A program made the position numbers and the translations under genes. From contig CANPYC010000004.1 of NCBI GenBank assembly GCA_947587615.1, forward strand, positions 22,240 through 86,239: DNA of 64,000 bases. Reading direction: 5' to 3'. The DNA comes from Candidatus Gastranaerophilales bacterium. GTDB lineage: Bacteria; Cyanobacteriota; Vampirovibrionia; Gastranaerophilales; Gastranaerophilaceae. Position 1 is the stretch's first letter, and every line of letters starts with the position of its first letter. Shown piece by piece: positions 26,227-34,557 of the stretch. The notes below the pieces were generated by a model, which worked only from the letters and a program-made list of their open reading frames with translations, ran no database searches and was not told where the DNA came from.

Positions 26227-27027
26227 TTAATAAAAAACTAACATTTTTGTAATAAAAATTAACGAAATTGTAACAAAAATTAAAAATATAATTAATCTGA
26301 TAAAACTTTTCTTTTTTTCTTGCTGTGCTTTAAGCTCTTTTTTTGTCGGTTTTTTTGGTTTTTTGTTAATTTCATTTCTTAGCTTTGTTTTTGCTTCTTT
26401 TACTTTTTGCTTTACTTTTTCTTTTGTTGGGTTTTGAGGTTTTACTTTTCTTCCACCTTTTTCTTTTTTTGGCTGTTCATGATTTGATTGTTCTTTATTT
26501 GATTGTTCTTTTTTGGGGGTAATTTCTTTTGTTTGCTCAACCTCATCTATTGCACTTTTTGCCCTTTCAATATATTTATCAACAAGGCGCATTTGCTTTT
26601 GCGGCTTCCCCGTAATTAAAAGAGTTCTATCAAATTGAAGTTTGTTTATTTTTTCATCTTTTGTTTTTGAATAAGCATAGTTTATGCTTGCTTCAAAAGC
26701 CCGCTCAAACACTTCAAGAGCAACTGTGCTTTTGATATTTTCACCATGAGCGCATTTATTTCCTTCACGTTTTATAAAAAATAAGTCGTCAATAAACTCT
26801 TTTTCTCTTACCTCTTTAATTTTATCCTTCAAGCAATTAAGAGTATCATCAAAAGTCAGACCTTCGCTTTGAGCGCCAAGAATTTGTTTTGCCATTTTTT
26901 CGGCAAAAATTCTAACCTGAATTGTTGATTGAGTGAAATATTCGTCGCAAAAAAGTTTTTGAGCGTCAACAATTGTATTAAAAAGCTCTTTATTTACATC
27001 TTTTAAAAAATCAAAATTAGTTTTCAT
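26227..27027 (-). CDS. DUF4145-like protein with C-terminal membrane anchor
   Basis: 266 residues. Residues 1-125 are helical, with a pattern seen in DUF4145 domains (YFTQSTIQVRIFAEKMAKQI, FIKREGNKCAHGENI), which often accompany restriction or nuclease proteins. A long Lys/Glu/Pro-rich linker (residues 160-235) follows, then one membrane helix (about residues 244-262) at the very C-terminus. It therefore looks like a tail-anchored cytoplasmic protein. It starts inside the end of aroA (11-bp overlap), so it is co-transcribed with speE-aroA. Function unknown. Confidence 0.6.
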   Translation of the reverse strand: MKTNFDFLKDVNKELFNTIVDAQKLFCDEYFTQSTIQVRIFAEKMAKQILGAQSEGLTFDDTLNCLKDKIKEVREKEFIDDLFFIKREGNKCAHGENIKSTVALEVFERAFEASINYAYSKTKDEKINKLQFDRTLLITGKPQKQMRLVDKYIERAKSAIDEVEQTKEITPKKEQSNKEQSNHEQPKKEKGGRKVKPQNPTKEKVKQKVKEAKTKLRNEINKKPKKPTKKELKAQQEKKKSFIRLIIFLIFVTISLIFITKMLVFY

Positions 27028-28315
27028 ACTTTAGCTGCTTTATTAAGTTAAAAAACTCGGGGAACGATGTATTTATGCAATCAAGACCTTTTATGGTAAG
27101 TTTTTGTTTATTTATTAAAGATAAAATATAATACGTCATTGCAAGTCTATGGTCTAAAAATGTTTCAAGAGTTGCGCTTTTATTAAAATCAACCTTGCCT
27201 TTAATTATAAAACCATCCTCTTTTTCTTTAATATCAACACCAAGAGTTGAGAACGACCGAACAATTGTTTTAATTCTGTCTGATTCTTTGTTTCTTAAAT
27301 CCTGCGCATTTGATACTTCGCAAATTCCTTGCGCTTGAGTGGCTAAAAGTGCCAAAATCGGAATTTCATCAATTAACCTTGGAATTAAATCGCCCGATAT
27401 TTTAAAAGGTTTAATGTTTTTGGTGTAATTAACGGTAATATCGGCGCATAATTCATTTGATAGAGTTTTTTGGTTCGATAATTCATAGTCAATTTGAGCA
27501 GTATCAAATACATTTAAAATTCCTGTTCTTGTAGGGTTTATCCCGACATTTTTAATTTTTATCGAAGAATTTGGTATAATTGCGCTTGCTGCCATAAAAA
27601 AGGCGGCAGACGAGATATCTCCCACAATTTCAATATCTTTTGGGTTGAGGTTTGATTTTTTTATTTTTGTATAATATCCTTTTTTGTCTTTAGAGCAAAC
27701 TATATCAGCTCCTAAATATTTTAGCATTAGCTCTGTATGGTTTCTTGATAAGATTGGTTCATAGACAGTTGTAACATTCTCAATCCCGAGCCCTGCCAAA
27801 ATTAAACAGCTTTTAACCTGTGCTGAAGCAATCGGGCTAAAGTATTCAATATTTTTTAGTTTTGTTCCTTCGATTGTCATAGGAAGTTTATTGTTATTTG
27901 AAGTAATTTTAGCGCCCATTTGCTCTAAAGGTTCAATAATTCGCTTCATCGGACGCTTAGAGAGGCTTTCATCTCCAATTAGCGTAACTTTGTAGTTGCT
28001 TCTTGCAAAAAACCCGCTTAAAAGCCTTGTTGTAGTACCGGAGTTTCCGCAATCAAGCTCTATATTTTCTATATTTGAGCTATTGGATTTAAGCGTATTT
28101 GAACTATCTAAAATAAGCTCATTTTTTGATAAAAATTCATACTTTAGCCCTAATTTTTCTAAAATTTTAAGAGTCGAAATACAATCTTCGCATAATGACA
28201 GATTTTTTATTTTAATTTTAGAATTTAATAAAAACGCCAAAATCAAGCTCCGATGAGAGATTGATTTATCGGGAGGAATTGTAATTTCGCCTTTTAGATA
28301 AATTTTATTTTCCAT
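27017..28315 (-). CDS. aroA: 3-phosphoshikimate 1-carboxyvinyltransferase (EPSP synthase)
   Basis: About 432 residues from ATG 28315. A TTG two codons earlier is less likely. It joins shikimate-3-phosphate and PEP in aromatic amino-acid synthesis. Signatures are PPDKSISHRSLILAFL near the N-terminus (the PEP-binding Lys), LDCGNSGTTTRLLSG, the segment DEIPILALLA, and the C-terminal RNKESDRIK and DHRLAMTYYI. It overlaps speE by 11 bp at its start and the DUF4145-like gene at its end. Sequence around KRPMKRIIEPLEQMGA is typical. Confidence 0.96.
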   Translation of the reverse strand: MENKIYLKGEITIPPDKSISHRSLILAFLLNSKIKIKNLSLCEDCISTLKILEKLGLKYEFLSKNELILDSSNTLKSNSSNIENIELDCGNSGTTTRLLSGFFARSNYKVTLIGDESLSKRPMKRIIEPLEQMGAKITSNNNKLPMTIEGTKLKNIEYFSPIASAQVKSCLILAGLGIENVTTVYEPILSRNHTELMLKYLGADIVCSKDKKGYYTKIKKSNLNPKDIEIVGDISSAAFFMAASAIIPNSSIKIKNVGINPTRTGILNVFDTAQIDYELSNQKTLSNELCADITVNYTKNIKPFKISGDLIPRLIDEIPILALLATQAQGICEVSNAQDLRNKESDRIKTIVRSFSTLGVDIKEKEDGFIIKGKVDFNKSATLETFLDHRLAMTYYILSLINKQKLTIKGLDCINTSFPEFFNLIKQLKYEN

Positions 28316-29156
28316 TTGCAAGTTCTTTTACAAAGTTTGGTACGCAAAAAGCGGCGCAATGAAGCTTTCTATTGTAAATCTTACAGGTCTTTTCAATATT
28401 TTGCGCTCTTTTTTCATCAATTTTATTATAGTCATAAGGTATTTCAACATCTTCACTGCAAAAACCCCAAGACCAGTATCCTCCGGGGTATGTCGGCATT
28501 GGACCCGTGTAGGGAGCAACATTTTTAAACACTTTTCTTAAAAGTTTATATGTTTTTTTCATGTTTTCGCTCTGACCAAAAGGGCCTTCTGTTTGAGGTG
28601 TAACAATTCCGCCTTTTTTTAGAGCACGCTTAACATTATTATAGAAGTTTTCGTTAAACAACCCTTCCCCGGGGCCTATCGGGTCTGTTGAATCAATTAA
28701 AACAACGTCATAAACATTTTCTTTATCTTTTATAAAGTCAATTGCATCTTGAATTAAAACGCTAACTTTTTTGTTATTTAATTCGCAAGAAACACTTGGG
28801 AAGAATTTTTTTGAAACATCAACCACCATGCCGTCAATTTCAACCATGTCAATATGTTTAACGCTTTCATACTTTAAAAGTTCTCTTACCGTTCCGCCGT
28901 CACCACCGCCTATTACAAGAATGTTTTCAGGATTTTTATGCGTCAGCATAGGAATATGAACAATCATTTCATGATAGAAAAACTCGTCACGCTCCGTTAC
29001 CATCATTAACCCATCCAGAGTTAAAACATTTCCAAAAGCTCGAGAGTGAAAAACATCAACTTTTTGGAAGTCAGATTTATTTGAAAATAAATCTTTATCT
29101 TTTTCAATAGCTATTCCAAACCCTTCAGGGGTAATTTCATGGTATAATTCAGTCAT
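28305..29156 (-). CDS. speE: Spermidine synthase (polyamine aminopropyltransferase)
   Basis: 283 residues. It transfers an aminopropyl group from decarboxylated S-adenosylmethionine to putrescine. Typical sequences are VLTLDGLMMVTERDEFFYHEM, the nucleotide loop VIGGGDGGTVRELLKY, VLIDSTDPIGPGEGLF (catalytic Asp) and PTYPGGYWSWGF. Its co-substrate is supplied by SpeD, encoded at 40.1 kb. It is the first gene of speE-aroA-DUF4145 on the minus strand. Confidence 0.96.
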   Translation of the reverse strand: MTELYHEITPEGFGIAIEKDKDLFSNKSDFQKVDVFHSRAFGNVLTLDGLMMVTERDEFFYHEMIVHIPMLTHKNPENILVIGGGDGGTVRELLKYESVKHIDMVEIDGMVVDVSKKFFPSVSCELNNKKVSVLIQDAIDFIKDKENVYDVVLIDSTDPIGPGEGLFNENFYNNVKRALKKGGIVTPQTEGPFGQSENMKKTYKLLRKVFKNVAPYTGPMPTYPGGYWSWGFCSEDVEIPYDYNKIDEKRAQNIEKTCKIYNRKLHCAAFCVPNFVKELANGK

Positions 29157-29231
29157 TTTAATTCCTTCTTTTTGCTTAAACTTATTTTATAATTATACAA
29201 AAAAATCAACTATTTTGTTATAATTATTTTA

Positions 29232-29528
29232 ATGAAAAGTAAAAACAAAATATTAGATTCAATCGAGGAGTTTATAGCCCTGCCTTTGTCAATTTTAAAA
29301 AACAGGGTTATTCAAATAACAGGTTTTAAATCTGATTTTGTTTCATCGAAATCAATTGATATTGAGCTATCTGACGATACAATTCATATTAACTGTATAA
29401 ATTCAGAAAATGCTTATAATATTTTAAGCAGTGTGATTTTTAAACGCCAGCAAAGAAAAAAAGCGCTATTAAAACAAAAAGAAGAAGAAAATAAAAAAAA
29501 CGAAAACGCAGTTCTGTTGAAGAATTAG
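29232..29528 (+). CDS. Small hypothetical protein
   Basis: 98 residues. A beta-rich middle (FVSSKSIDIELSDDTIHINC) is followed by a Lys/Gln/Glu-rich C-terminal helix (RQQRKKALLKQKEEENKKNE). I recognise no family. It is divergent from speE, with a 75-bp shared promoter region, and is followed by a 266-bp repeat-filled gap. Confidence 0.5.
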   Translation: MKSKNKILDSIEEFIALPLSILKNRVIQITGFKSDFVSSKSIDIELSDDTIHINCINSENAYNILSSVIFKRQQRKKALLKQKEEENKKNENAVLLKN

Positions 29529-29543
29529 GTCTTTTGTTTATGG

Positions 29544-29778
29544 TTTATGGTTTTGAAATTTTTAAAGTATGAAGTATGAAGTAAAAATAAAACTTACTTT
29601 ATGCTTGGTTTTTAATGGTTTATAGTTTATAGTTTTGAAAAAATGAAAGTATGAAGTATTAAGTTGGTAATCAATTTTTATTAGTTTATACTTTATGGTT
29701 TTGAAATTTTTAAACTATGAAGTATGAAGTAGTAAAAACCTTTAGTGATTGACTTTTTATACTTCATACTTTATACTT
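29544..29778. repeat. Intergenic repeats of TATGAAGTATGAAGT type
   Basis: Three direct copies of a unit of about 40 bp (TTTATGGTTTTGAAATTTTT plus TATGAAGTATGAAGTA) lie at 29544-29583, about 29615-29664 (diverged) and 29692-29731. An inverted version (TACTTCATACTTTATACTT) lies at about 29760-29778. The copies are imperfect and unspaced, so this is not a CRISPR array. The 266-bp gap holds nothing else that I can see. Confidence 0.7.
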
Positions 29779-29794
29779 TTAAAATAATAAAAGC

Positions 29795-30697
29795 GTGAAC
29801 TATAAAGTTATGAAAAAACTCTTATCACAAGCCAAAAAAAGCAGATTAAACCTGATTAAATTACTCAAAGTTAAAGGTAATAAAATTGAGCTTATAAATT
29901 GGCTCAAAACCGAACTTGCATACACCTCTAACGCTATTGAAGGCAACACCTTAACAAGAAAGGAAACCCAACTTGTAATTGAGCAAAATTTAACTTCATC
30001 CTCAAAACCTCTAAGAAACTACATTGAAGCGGTTAACCATGGCAAAGCTTTTGATAAGGTTTTAGAGCTTGTTGAAAATAATTCAAATGTTGATGAAAGA
30101 ATAATGCTTGATATACACAGAATTATTTTAATCGGCTTAGATGATATTAATGCAGGTTTTTACAGAAATTACAGAGTCAGAATATCAGGCTCAAGCGTAA
30201 TTTTACCAAACCCGATAAAAGTTCCGCAATTAATGACAGATTTTTACAATTGGCTTGAAGAAAATATTGATAGCGAACCTCAAAGCGCTATTGAAGCTCA
30301 TTTAAAATTTGTTTCAATACATCCTTTTGCTGATGGCAACGGAAGATGTGCAAGGCTTTTAATGAATTTATTGCTGCTTAAATATAAATATGCACCTATA
30401 ATCATAAGACCAACGGACAGGAAAAAATACCTTAATGCCATTGAAAACTATCAACTGAAAAATGATTATGAAACATATTTAAAATTTATGTTAAGGCTTT
30501 TAAATCGCTCGTTTGATTTTATTATAAATATGCTTGAACCTAAAGAAATTAAAACCGAAGGTAAGCTCTTAACAATATCAAAATATGCTGAATATAAAGG
30601 AGTTCCAACTTCAACAATAAGATATTGGGTAAAAATCGGAAAAATTAAACCCACAAGCTATACCGATTCAGGCTATATGCTTTTTCAAAAAGACTGA
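29795..30697 (+). CDS. Fic-domain protein with C-terminal MerR-like helix-turn-helix
   Basis: 300 residues from GTG 29795; an ATG at 29810 is an alternative. The Fic motif HPFADGNGRCAR (about residues 177-188) is complete, so AMP or another nucleotide could be transferred to target proteins. The N-terminal SNAIEGNTLT (about residues 47-56) is the inhibitory-helix motif of the class with an internal inhibitor. The last ~45 residues (TISKYAEYKGVPTSTIRYWV) look like a MerR-type DNA-binding helix, suggesting autoregulation. It stands alone behind a repeat tract and before a terminator. Confidence 0.88.
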   Translation: MNYKVMKKLLSQAKKSRLNLIKLLKVKGNKIELINWLKTELAYTSNAIEGNTLTRKETQLVIEQNLTSSSKPLRNYIEAVNHGKAFDKVLELVENNSNVDERIMLDIHRIILIGLDDINAGFYRNYRVRISGSSVILPNPIKVPQLMTDFYNWLEENIDSEPQSAIEAHLKFVSIHPFADGNGRCARLLMNLLLLKYKYAPIIIRPTDRKKYLNAIENYQLKNDYETYLKFMLRLLNRSFDFIINMLEPKEIKTEGKLLTISKYAEYKGVPTSTIRYWVKIGKIKPTSYTDSGYMLFQKD

Positions 30698-30740
30698 AAG
30701 TAAAGCTATACTTTAAAATTACCATTTGTTTAAAATTAAA

Positions 30741-30780
30741 AGTGTCGCTTTATATAAATTATATAAAGCGACACTTTTTT
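30741..30780. terminator. Bidirectional terminator between the Fic gene and pgk
   Basis: A 15-bp stem AGTGTCGCTTTATAT / ATATAAAGCGACACT followed by TTTTT, between converging genes. Confidence 0.9.
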
Positions 30781-30796
30781 AAACTTTTAAAATTTA

Positions 30797-31993
30797 TTAC
30801 TTATCATCAAGTGCTGCAACACCGGGAAGGATTTTACCTTCAATAAATTCTAAAGAAGCTCCGCCCCCTGTTGAAACGTGAGTGAAATCTTCAGCTTTGC
30901 AGAATTTTTTTGCTGCTGAAACACTGTCTCCGCCGCCTATAACAGATGTTGCGCCGTTTTTAGTAGCTTCAACAATTGCTTCAAGCACTGCTTTTGTACC
31001 TTGCGAAAATTTCGGGTTTTCAAAAGCACCGACAGGTCCATTCATAAGAATTGTTTTTGATGATTTTAATACATCAGCAAATGCTTTTCTTGAATCCATA
31101 CCTGCGTCAACCCCTTCAAATCCGTCAGGGATTTCATTAATCTTAGTAAATTTGTTTTCGCCATTACCTGAAAAGTCGTTTGTAACAAGAACATCTGTTG
31201 CCATAACAAGCTTAACCCCTTTATCTTTAGCTTTCTTTTCAATGGCTCTTGCTACATCTAATTGGTCATCTTCGCAAATTGAATTGCCGATTTTTCCGCC
31301 GTTAGCTTTAACAAAAGTATAAGCCATACCGCCACCTATAATCATGTTATCAACCTTATCAAGCAAGTTTTCTAAAACACCGATTTTGGATGAAACTTTA
31401 GCACCGCCAACAACGGCTGTAAATGGTCTGGTTGGGTTATCTAAAGCTTGAGATAAACATCTGATTTCTTTTTCCATTAATAAACCCGATACAGCCGGTT
31501 TTAAAACTTTAGCAAGTTTAGCTGTTGATGTGTGGTTTCTATGAGCTGCACCAAATGCGTCGTTAACATAAAAATCGCCAAGTTTTGCAAGCTTGTTTGC
31601 AAAAGTCATATCATCATCTTTTGCTTCTTCTGCTTTATAGTATCTGATGTTTTCTAAAAGTGCCACTTGACCGTCTTTTAAATTTTTAATCATATCGGGG
31701 GCATCATCAACATCAGGGATAAACATTACTTCTTCATTGAGCAGTTTTGACATATATTTTGCAACGGGTGCAAGAGTAAATTCAGGGTTCTTTTCTCCTT
31801 TGGGTCTACCTAAGTGAGCCATTAGAATAATTTTTGCACCTTTGTCTTTTAAAAAGTTTAAAGTAGGTAAAATCGCCTGTATTCTAGTGTCATCAGAAAC
31901 GTTTTTATTTTCATCAAGAGGAACGTTAATATCAACCCTTACAAGAGCTTTTTTTCCTTTGATGTCACCTAAATCTTTAATAGATTTTTTCAT
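30797..31993 (-). CDS. pgk: Phosphoglycerate kinase
   Basis: About 398 residues from ATG 31993, which has AAGGAG 7 nt upstream. A TTG-type extension to 32020 is rejected. It makes ATP from 1,3-bisphosphoglycerate in glycolysis. Signatures are KALVRVDINVPLD at the N-terminus, MAHLGRPKG, FVNDAFGAAHRNHTS, AVVGGAKVSSKIGVLENL and the nucleotide-binding GGGDSVSA with STGGGASLEFIEGK at the C-terminus. Length is normal. It is monocistronic. Confidence 0.98.
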   Translation of the reverse strand: MKKSIKDLGDIKGKKALVRVDINVPLDENKNVSDDTRIQAILPTLNFLKDKGAKIILMAHLGRPKGEKNPEFTLAPVAKYMSKLLNEEVMFIPDVDDAPDMIKNLKDGQVALLENIRYYKAEEAKDDDMTFANKLAKLGDFYVNDAFGAAHRNHTSTAKLAKVLKPAVSGLLMEKEIRCLSQALDNPTRPFTAVVGGAKVSSKIGVLENLLDKVDNMIIGGGMAYTFVKANGGKIGNSICEDDQLDVARAIEKKAKDKGVKLVMATDVLVTNDFSGNGENKFTKINEIPDGFEGVDAGMDSRKAFADVLKSSKTILMNGPVGAFENPKFSQGTKAVLEAIVEATKNGATSVIGGGDSVSAAKKFCKAEDFTHVSTGGGASLEFIEGKILPGVAALDDK

Positions 31994-32059
31994 AACAAAC
32001 TCCTTATCTTGTTTAAACATAAGTTAATTTTAAGATAAAGAAGATTATTGTTCAATAAA

Positions 32060-32332
32060 TTATTTTTTTATAAAAAAGTTTTTAATTGCTTCTAAAAAAT
32101 CTAAAATTAAATTTTTAATAATCGTAAAAAAGCTTTGGTTTTGAATTTCATCTTCAACATTTTCACGCTCAAAAGAATCTTCAGGGTAGTCTTTTGTAAA
32201 AGTAAGAATTTCTTCTTTTTCTTCTTCTGGGTTTCTGCTAAAATAGCCCGTATTACCGCCGCCGCCCGAGCAAGTCTTTGCGCTGGCTTGAACACTTGAT
32301 AAATTATTTCCGAAATTTACATCAAATGACAT
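32060..32332 (-). CDS. Small hypothetical protein
   Basis: 90 residues: a Gly-rich turn (CSGGGGNTGYF), a Glu-rich middle and a hydrophobic/basic C-terminal helix (FFTIIKNLILDFLEAIKNFF) that could bind a membrane. I recognise no family. It lies upstream of pgk on the same strand. Confidence 0.45.
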   Translation of the reverse strand: MSFDVNFGNNLSSVQASAKTCSGGGGNTGYFSRNPEEEKEEILTFTKDYPEDSFERENVEDEIQNQSFFTIIKNLILDFLEAIKNFFIKK

Positions 32333-32453
32333 TGGGGAGAACCTTACCTTTTTCTTCTTTCTACTATAATTATAACACTATTTACAAAATTTTACAAGTG
32401 TAGTTTTTTTAATAACTATGGCTTTTTTTAAAATTTTGATTTAGAATAGATAT

Positions 32454-33041
32454 ATGGATAATAATAAAACAGTACTATTTGACCCGGGATATGCACCTTT
32501 GGTTATAGATTCTTTAGGTCAGATTGGTTATACGTACTATATATTTAACGCTTCAAGTAATCTAAAAGCAAAAAGGCTTAATTTTCCTCATGTAATGAGA
32601 AAGTTTGAAAATTTAATCCAAACAAACATTGCTTTTTATCTTGGTTGTTTGATGTGGGCAGCATATATTAAACAGTTTAAAGACTATCAAATTGAAGGTA
32701 ATAAGCTTTTGGGCGAAGTTTGCGAGCAAAAAGAATACACGGGCGAGCTGGATTTTTTAATTGATTTTCTTTCAAATATACTTCCAAAAGATTCAAAATA
32801 TTACATAAACAAAAATTATGAAGCACCGAAAGAATATATAAACATCCTTGAAACATACAAAGAACTTCTTATTTTAAACGAAGGTTTTATTTACTGCGAT
32901 AATACCGATAAAATTAAACTTCCGAAAAAAATTAAAAAAATTACCAAAGAAAATCTTAAAAAAATTTATAACATTATTCAAGAAGCTATAAAAAATTCAG
33001 ATATTAATTCTTTGCAAGAAGGCTATAAACTGATATTTTAA
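32454..33041 (+). CDS. Hypothetical protein
   Basis: 195 residues, mostly helical, without signal peptide or clear membrane helix. It contains IAFYLGCLMWAAYIKQFKDYQ and a Lys-rich C-terminal third. I recognise no family. It converges with the histidine kinase gene and overlaps it by 4 bp. Confidence 0.5.
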   Translation: MDNNKTVLFDPGYAPLVIDSLGQIGYTYYIFNASSNLKAKRLNFPHVMRKFENLIQTNIAFYLGCLMWAAYIKQFKDYQIEGNKLLGEVCEQKEYTGELDFLIDFLSNILPKDSKYYINKNYEAPKEYINILETYKELLILNEGFIYCDNTDKIKLPKKIKKITKENLKKIYNIIQEAIKNSDINSLQEGYKLIF

Positions 33042-33796
33042 CTTTTTTTAACTACAAAACCAAATGTAGAGGAATTATCTTTTTTTGATTCTGCAATGAT
33101 ATCCCAGCTATGCGCTTCGATTAGTTTTTTTGCAATGTTTAAATTTAAACTCATTCCGAGTTGGTTAAAGTCGCATAAGTTTTTTTTATCTTCAAAAAGA
33201 CTGCTGATTTTTTCTTTTGTCATATAAACAGACTTATTCTTTGCGCTGAAGGAAATTAAATCTTTATTTTCGTTTATCGTAATTTCTATGTTACTGTTTT
33301 CAAAGCCGCTTGTAATAGAGCTTGCAAGCAAATTGGAAATAATTTTTTGAATAAGTTTTTTATCGGCATTTAGTTTAATATTTTTATCTTTATTTGTTTT
33401 AATAATAATATTTTGTTGTTTTTCTTTTGCAAAATTTTCAATCGAAGATAAACAATCTTCAATTTGTTTAACTATATCAACATTTTCAAGTTTTAATTGC
33501 GGTTTTTGTAATTCATATTTTGATAAAAAAATTGTATTTGAAACAATATCAACTAAAAATTGATTGGAATTGAATATTTCCAAAAGTACCTTCTTTTGCT
33601 CGTGAGAAATTTCTCCTACTTTGTTATTGATAATTAAAGAAAGCATTTGATTTTGGGCTAAGAGCGGAGTTTTAATATCATGCGAGAGAATGCAGGTATA
33701 TTTATTAATTTCATTTTGAAATTTTTGATTATATTTAGAGTGCAAATTTTTTAGTTTATCTTTGTACTTTCTGAGTATTCTTTTTTTAAAAAACAT
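33038..33796 (-). CDS. Soluble sensor histidine kinase
   Basis: 252 residues, without membrane helices or a sensor domain. The dimerisation/phosphoacceptor H-box is CILSHDIKTPLLAQNQM (His near residue 39). The ATPase part keeps an N-box-like NADKKLIQKIISNLL, but the glycine boxes are poor (LGMSLNLNIAKKLIEAHSW). The cognate regulator is probably the LuxR-type gene 17 bp upstream in the same operon. Input must come from a partner or a cytoplasmic signal. Confidence 0.8.
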   Translation of the reverse strand: MFFKKRILRKYKDKLKNLHSKYNQKFQNEINKYTCILSHDIKTPLLAQNQMLSLIINNKVGEISHEQKKVLLEIFNSNQFLVDIVSNTIFLSKYELQKPQLKLENVDIVKQIEDCLSSIENFAKEKQQNIIIKTNKDKNIKLNADKKLIQKIISNLLASSITSGFENSNIEITINENKDLISFSAKNKSVYMTKEKISSLFEDKKNLCDFNQLGMSLNLNIAKKLIEAHSWDIIAESKKDNSSTFGFVVKKS

Positions 33797-33812
33797 TTTT
33801 AAAAATCCTATA

Positions 33813-34475
33813 TTAAAATATCTTGGCTCTGACAGCTTTAACTGCTGCTTGTACTCTGTCGGTTGCGGAGAGTTTGTTTAAGATTTTACCTACATGAGCT
33901 TTAGCAGTGTTAATTGATACCACCATCTCCTGCGCTATTTGCGAGTTGGTTTTGCCTTCTATTATCAGTTTTAGGACTTCCATTTCTCTTTTTGTGAGAT
34001 TGTTTTTTATGTTTTTTTCCGTGTATAAGTTGTCTAAATCGCAAGCTTCTGGTCTGGGGATGGCTGAAAATATTGCTTGGGCTATATTTAAATCGAGTAT
34101 AATTTTACCGTTTATAGCCATATCTATTATTTTTTTAATGTTAAAATTTTTATTATCCTTTAAAACATAGCTGTATGCACCACATGAAAGAGAAGCGAGA
34201 ATCCTTTCTCTGTTTTGATGTGATGTAAAAATAATTACTTTTGTATTGGGATATTTTTCTTTTATAATCTTTGTTGCTTCAATTCCGTTGATGTCGGGTA
34301 ATTCAATATCCATCAAAACAATATCGGAGGGCTGTTTTTCCATGTTTTCAAGGCATTCTTTTGCTGATGAAAAATCTCCCAAAATTTTAAAATTATTGTC
34401 GTTTTCAAAAAGTTTTCTGCTCGATATTCGAGTTAGTAAATAATCGTCAACTATATATAAAGTAACGGGATTCAT
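33813..34475 (-). CDS. NarL/LuxR-family response regulator
   Basis: 220 residues. The receiver domain has the phosphoacceptor Asp in DIVLMDIELPDING (about residue 57), the acidic pair in YIVDDYLL and the Lys in YVLKDN. The C-terminal helix-turn-helix is of LuxR type (LTKREMEVLKLIIEGKTNSQ, VSINTAKAHVGKILNKL). It is followed by the soluble kinase gene. Target genes cannot be read from the sequence. Confidence 0.93.
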   Translation of the reverse strand: MNPVTLYIVDDYLLTRISSRKLFENDNNFKILGDFSSAKECLENMEKQPSDIVLMDIELPDINGIEATKIIKEKYPNTKVIIFTSHQNRERILASLSCGAYSYVLKDNKNFNIKKIIDMAINGKIILDLNIAQAIFSAIPRPEACDLDNLYTEKNIKNNLTKREMEVLKLIIEGKTNSQIAQEMVVSINTAKAHVGKILNKLSATDRVQAAVKAVRAKIF

Positions 34476-34557
34476 AGCAGCTTATTCCTTAACTTCTCCA
34501 AGGCTATGATATAAAAATTACATTTTTTTGTACATTGCCTAGTCGGGCAATAATTAA

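Noticed and set aside
26029..26241. Plus-strand 70-residue hydrophobic frame
   Set aside because: TTG start without ribosome site, Phe/Leu-rich low complexity in A/T-rich DNA, and antisense to a better small frame.
29544..29778. CRISPR array
   Set aside because: Repeats are imperfect, not separated by uniform unique spacers, and no cas genes are nearby.
30882..31322. 146-residue plus-strand frame
   Set aside because: Entirely antisense to pgk; a codon-bias shadow.
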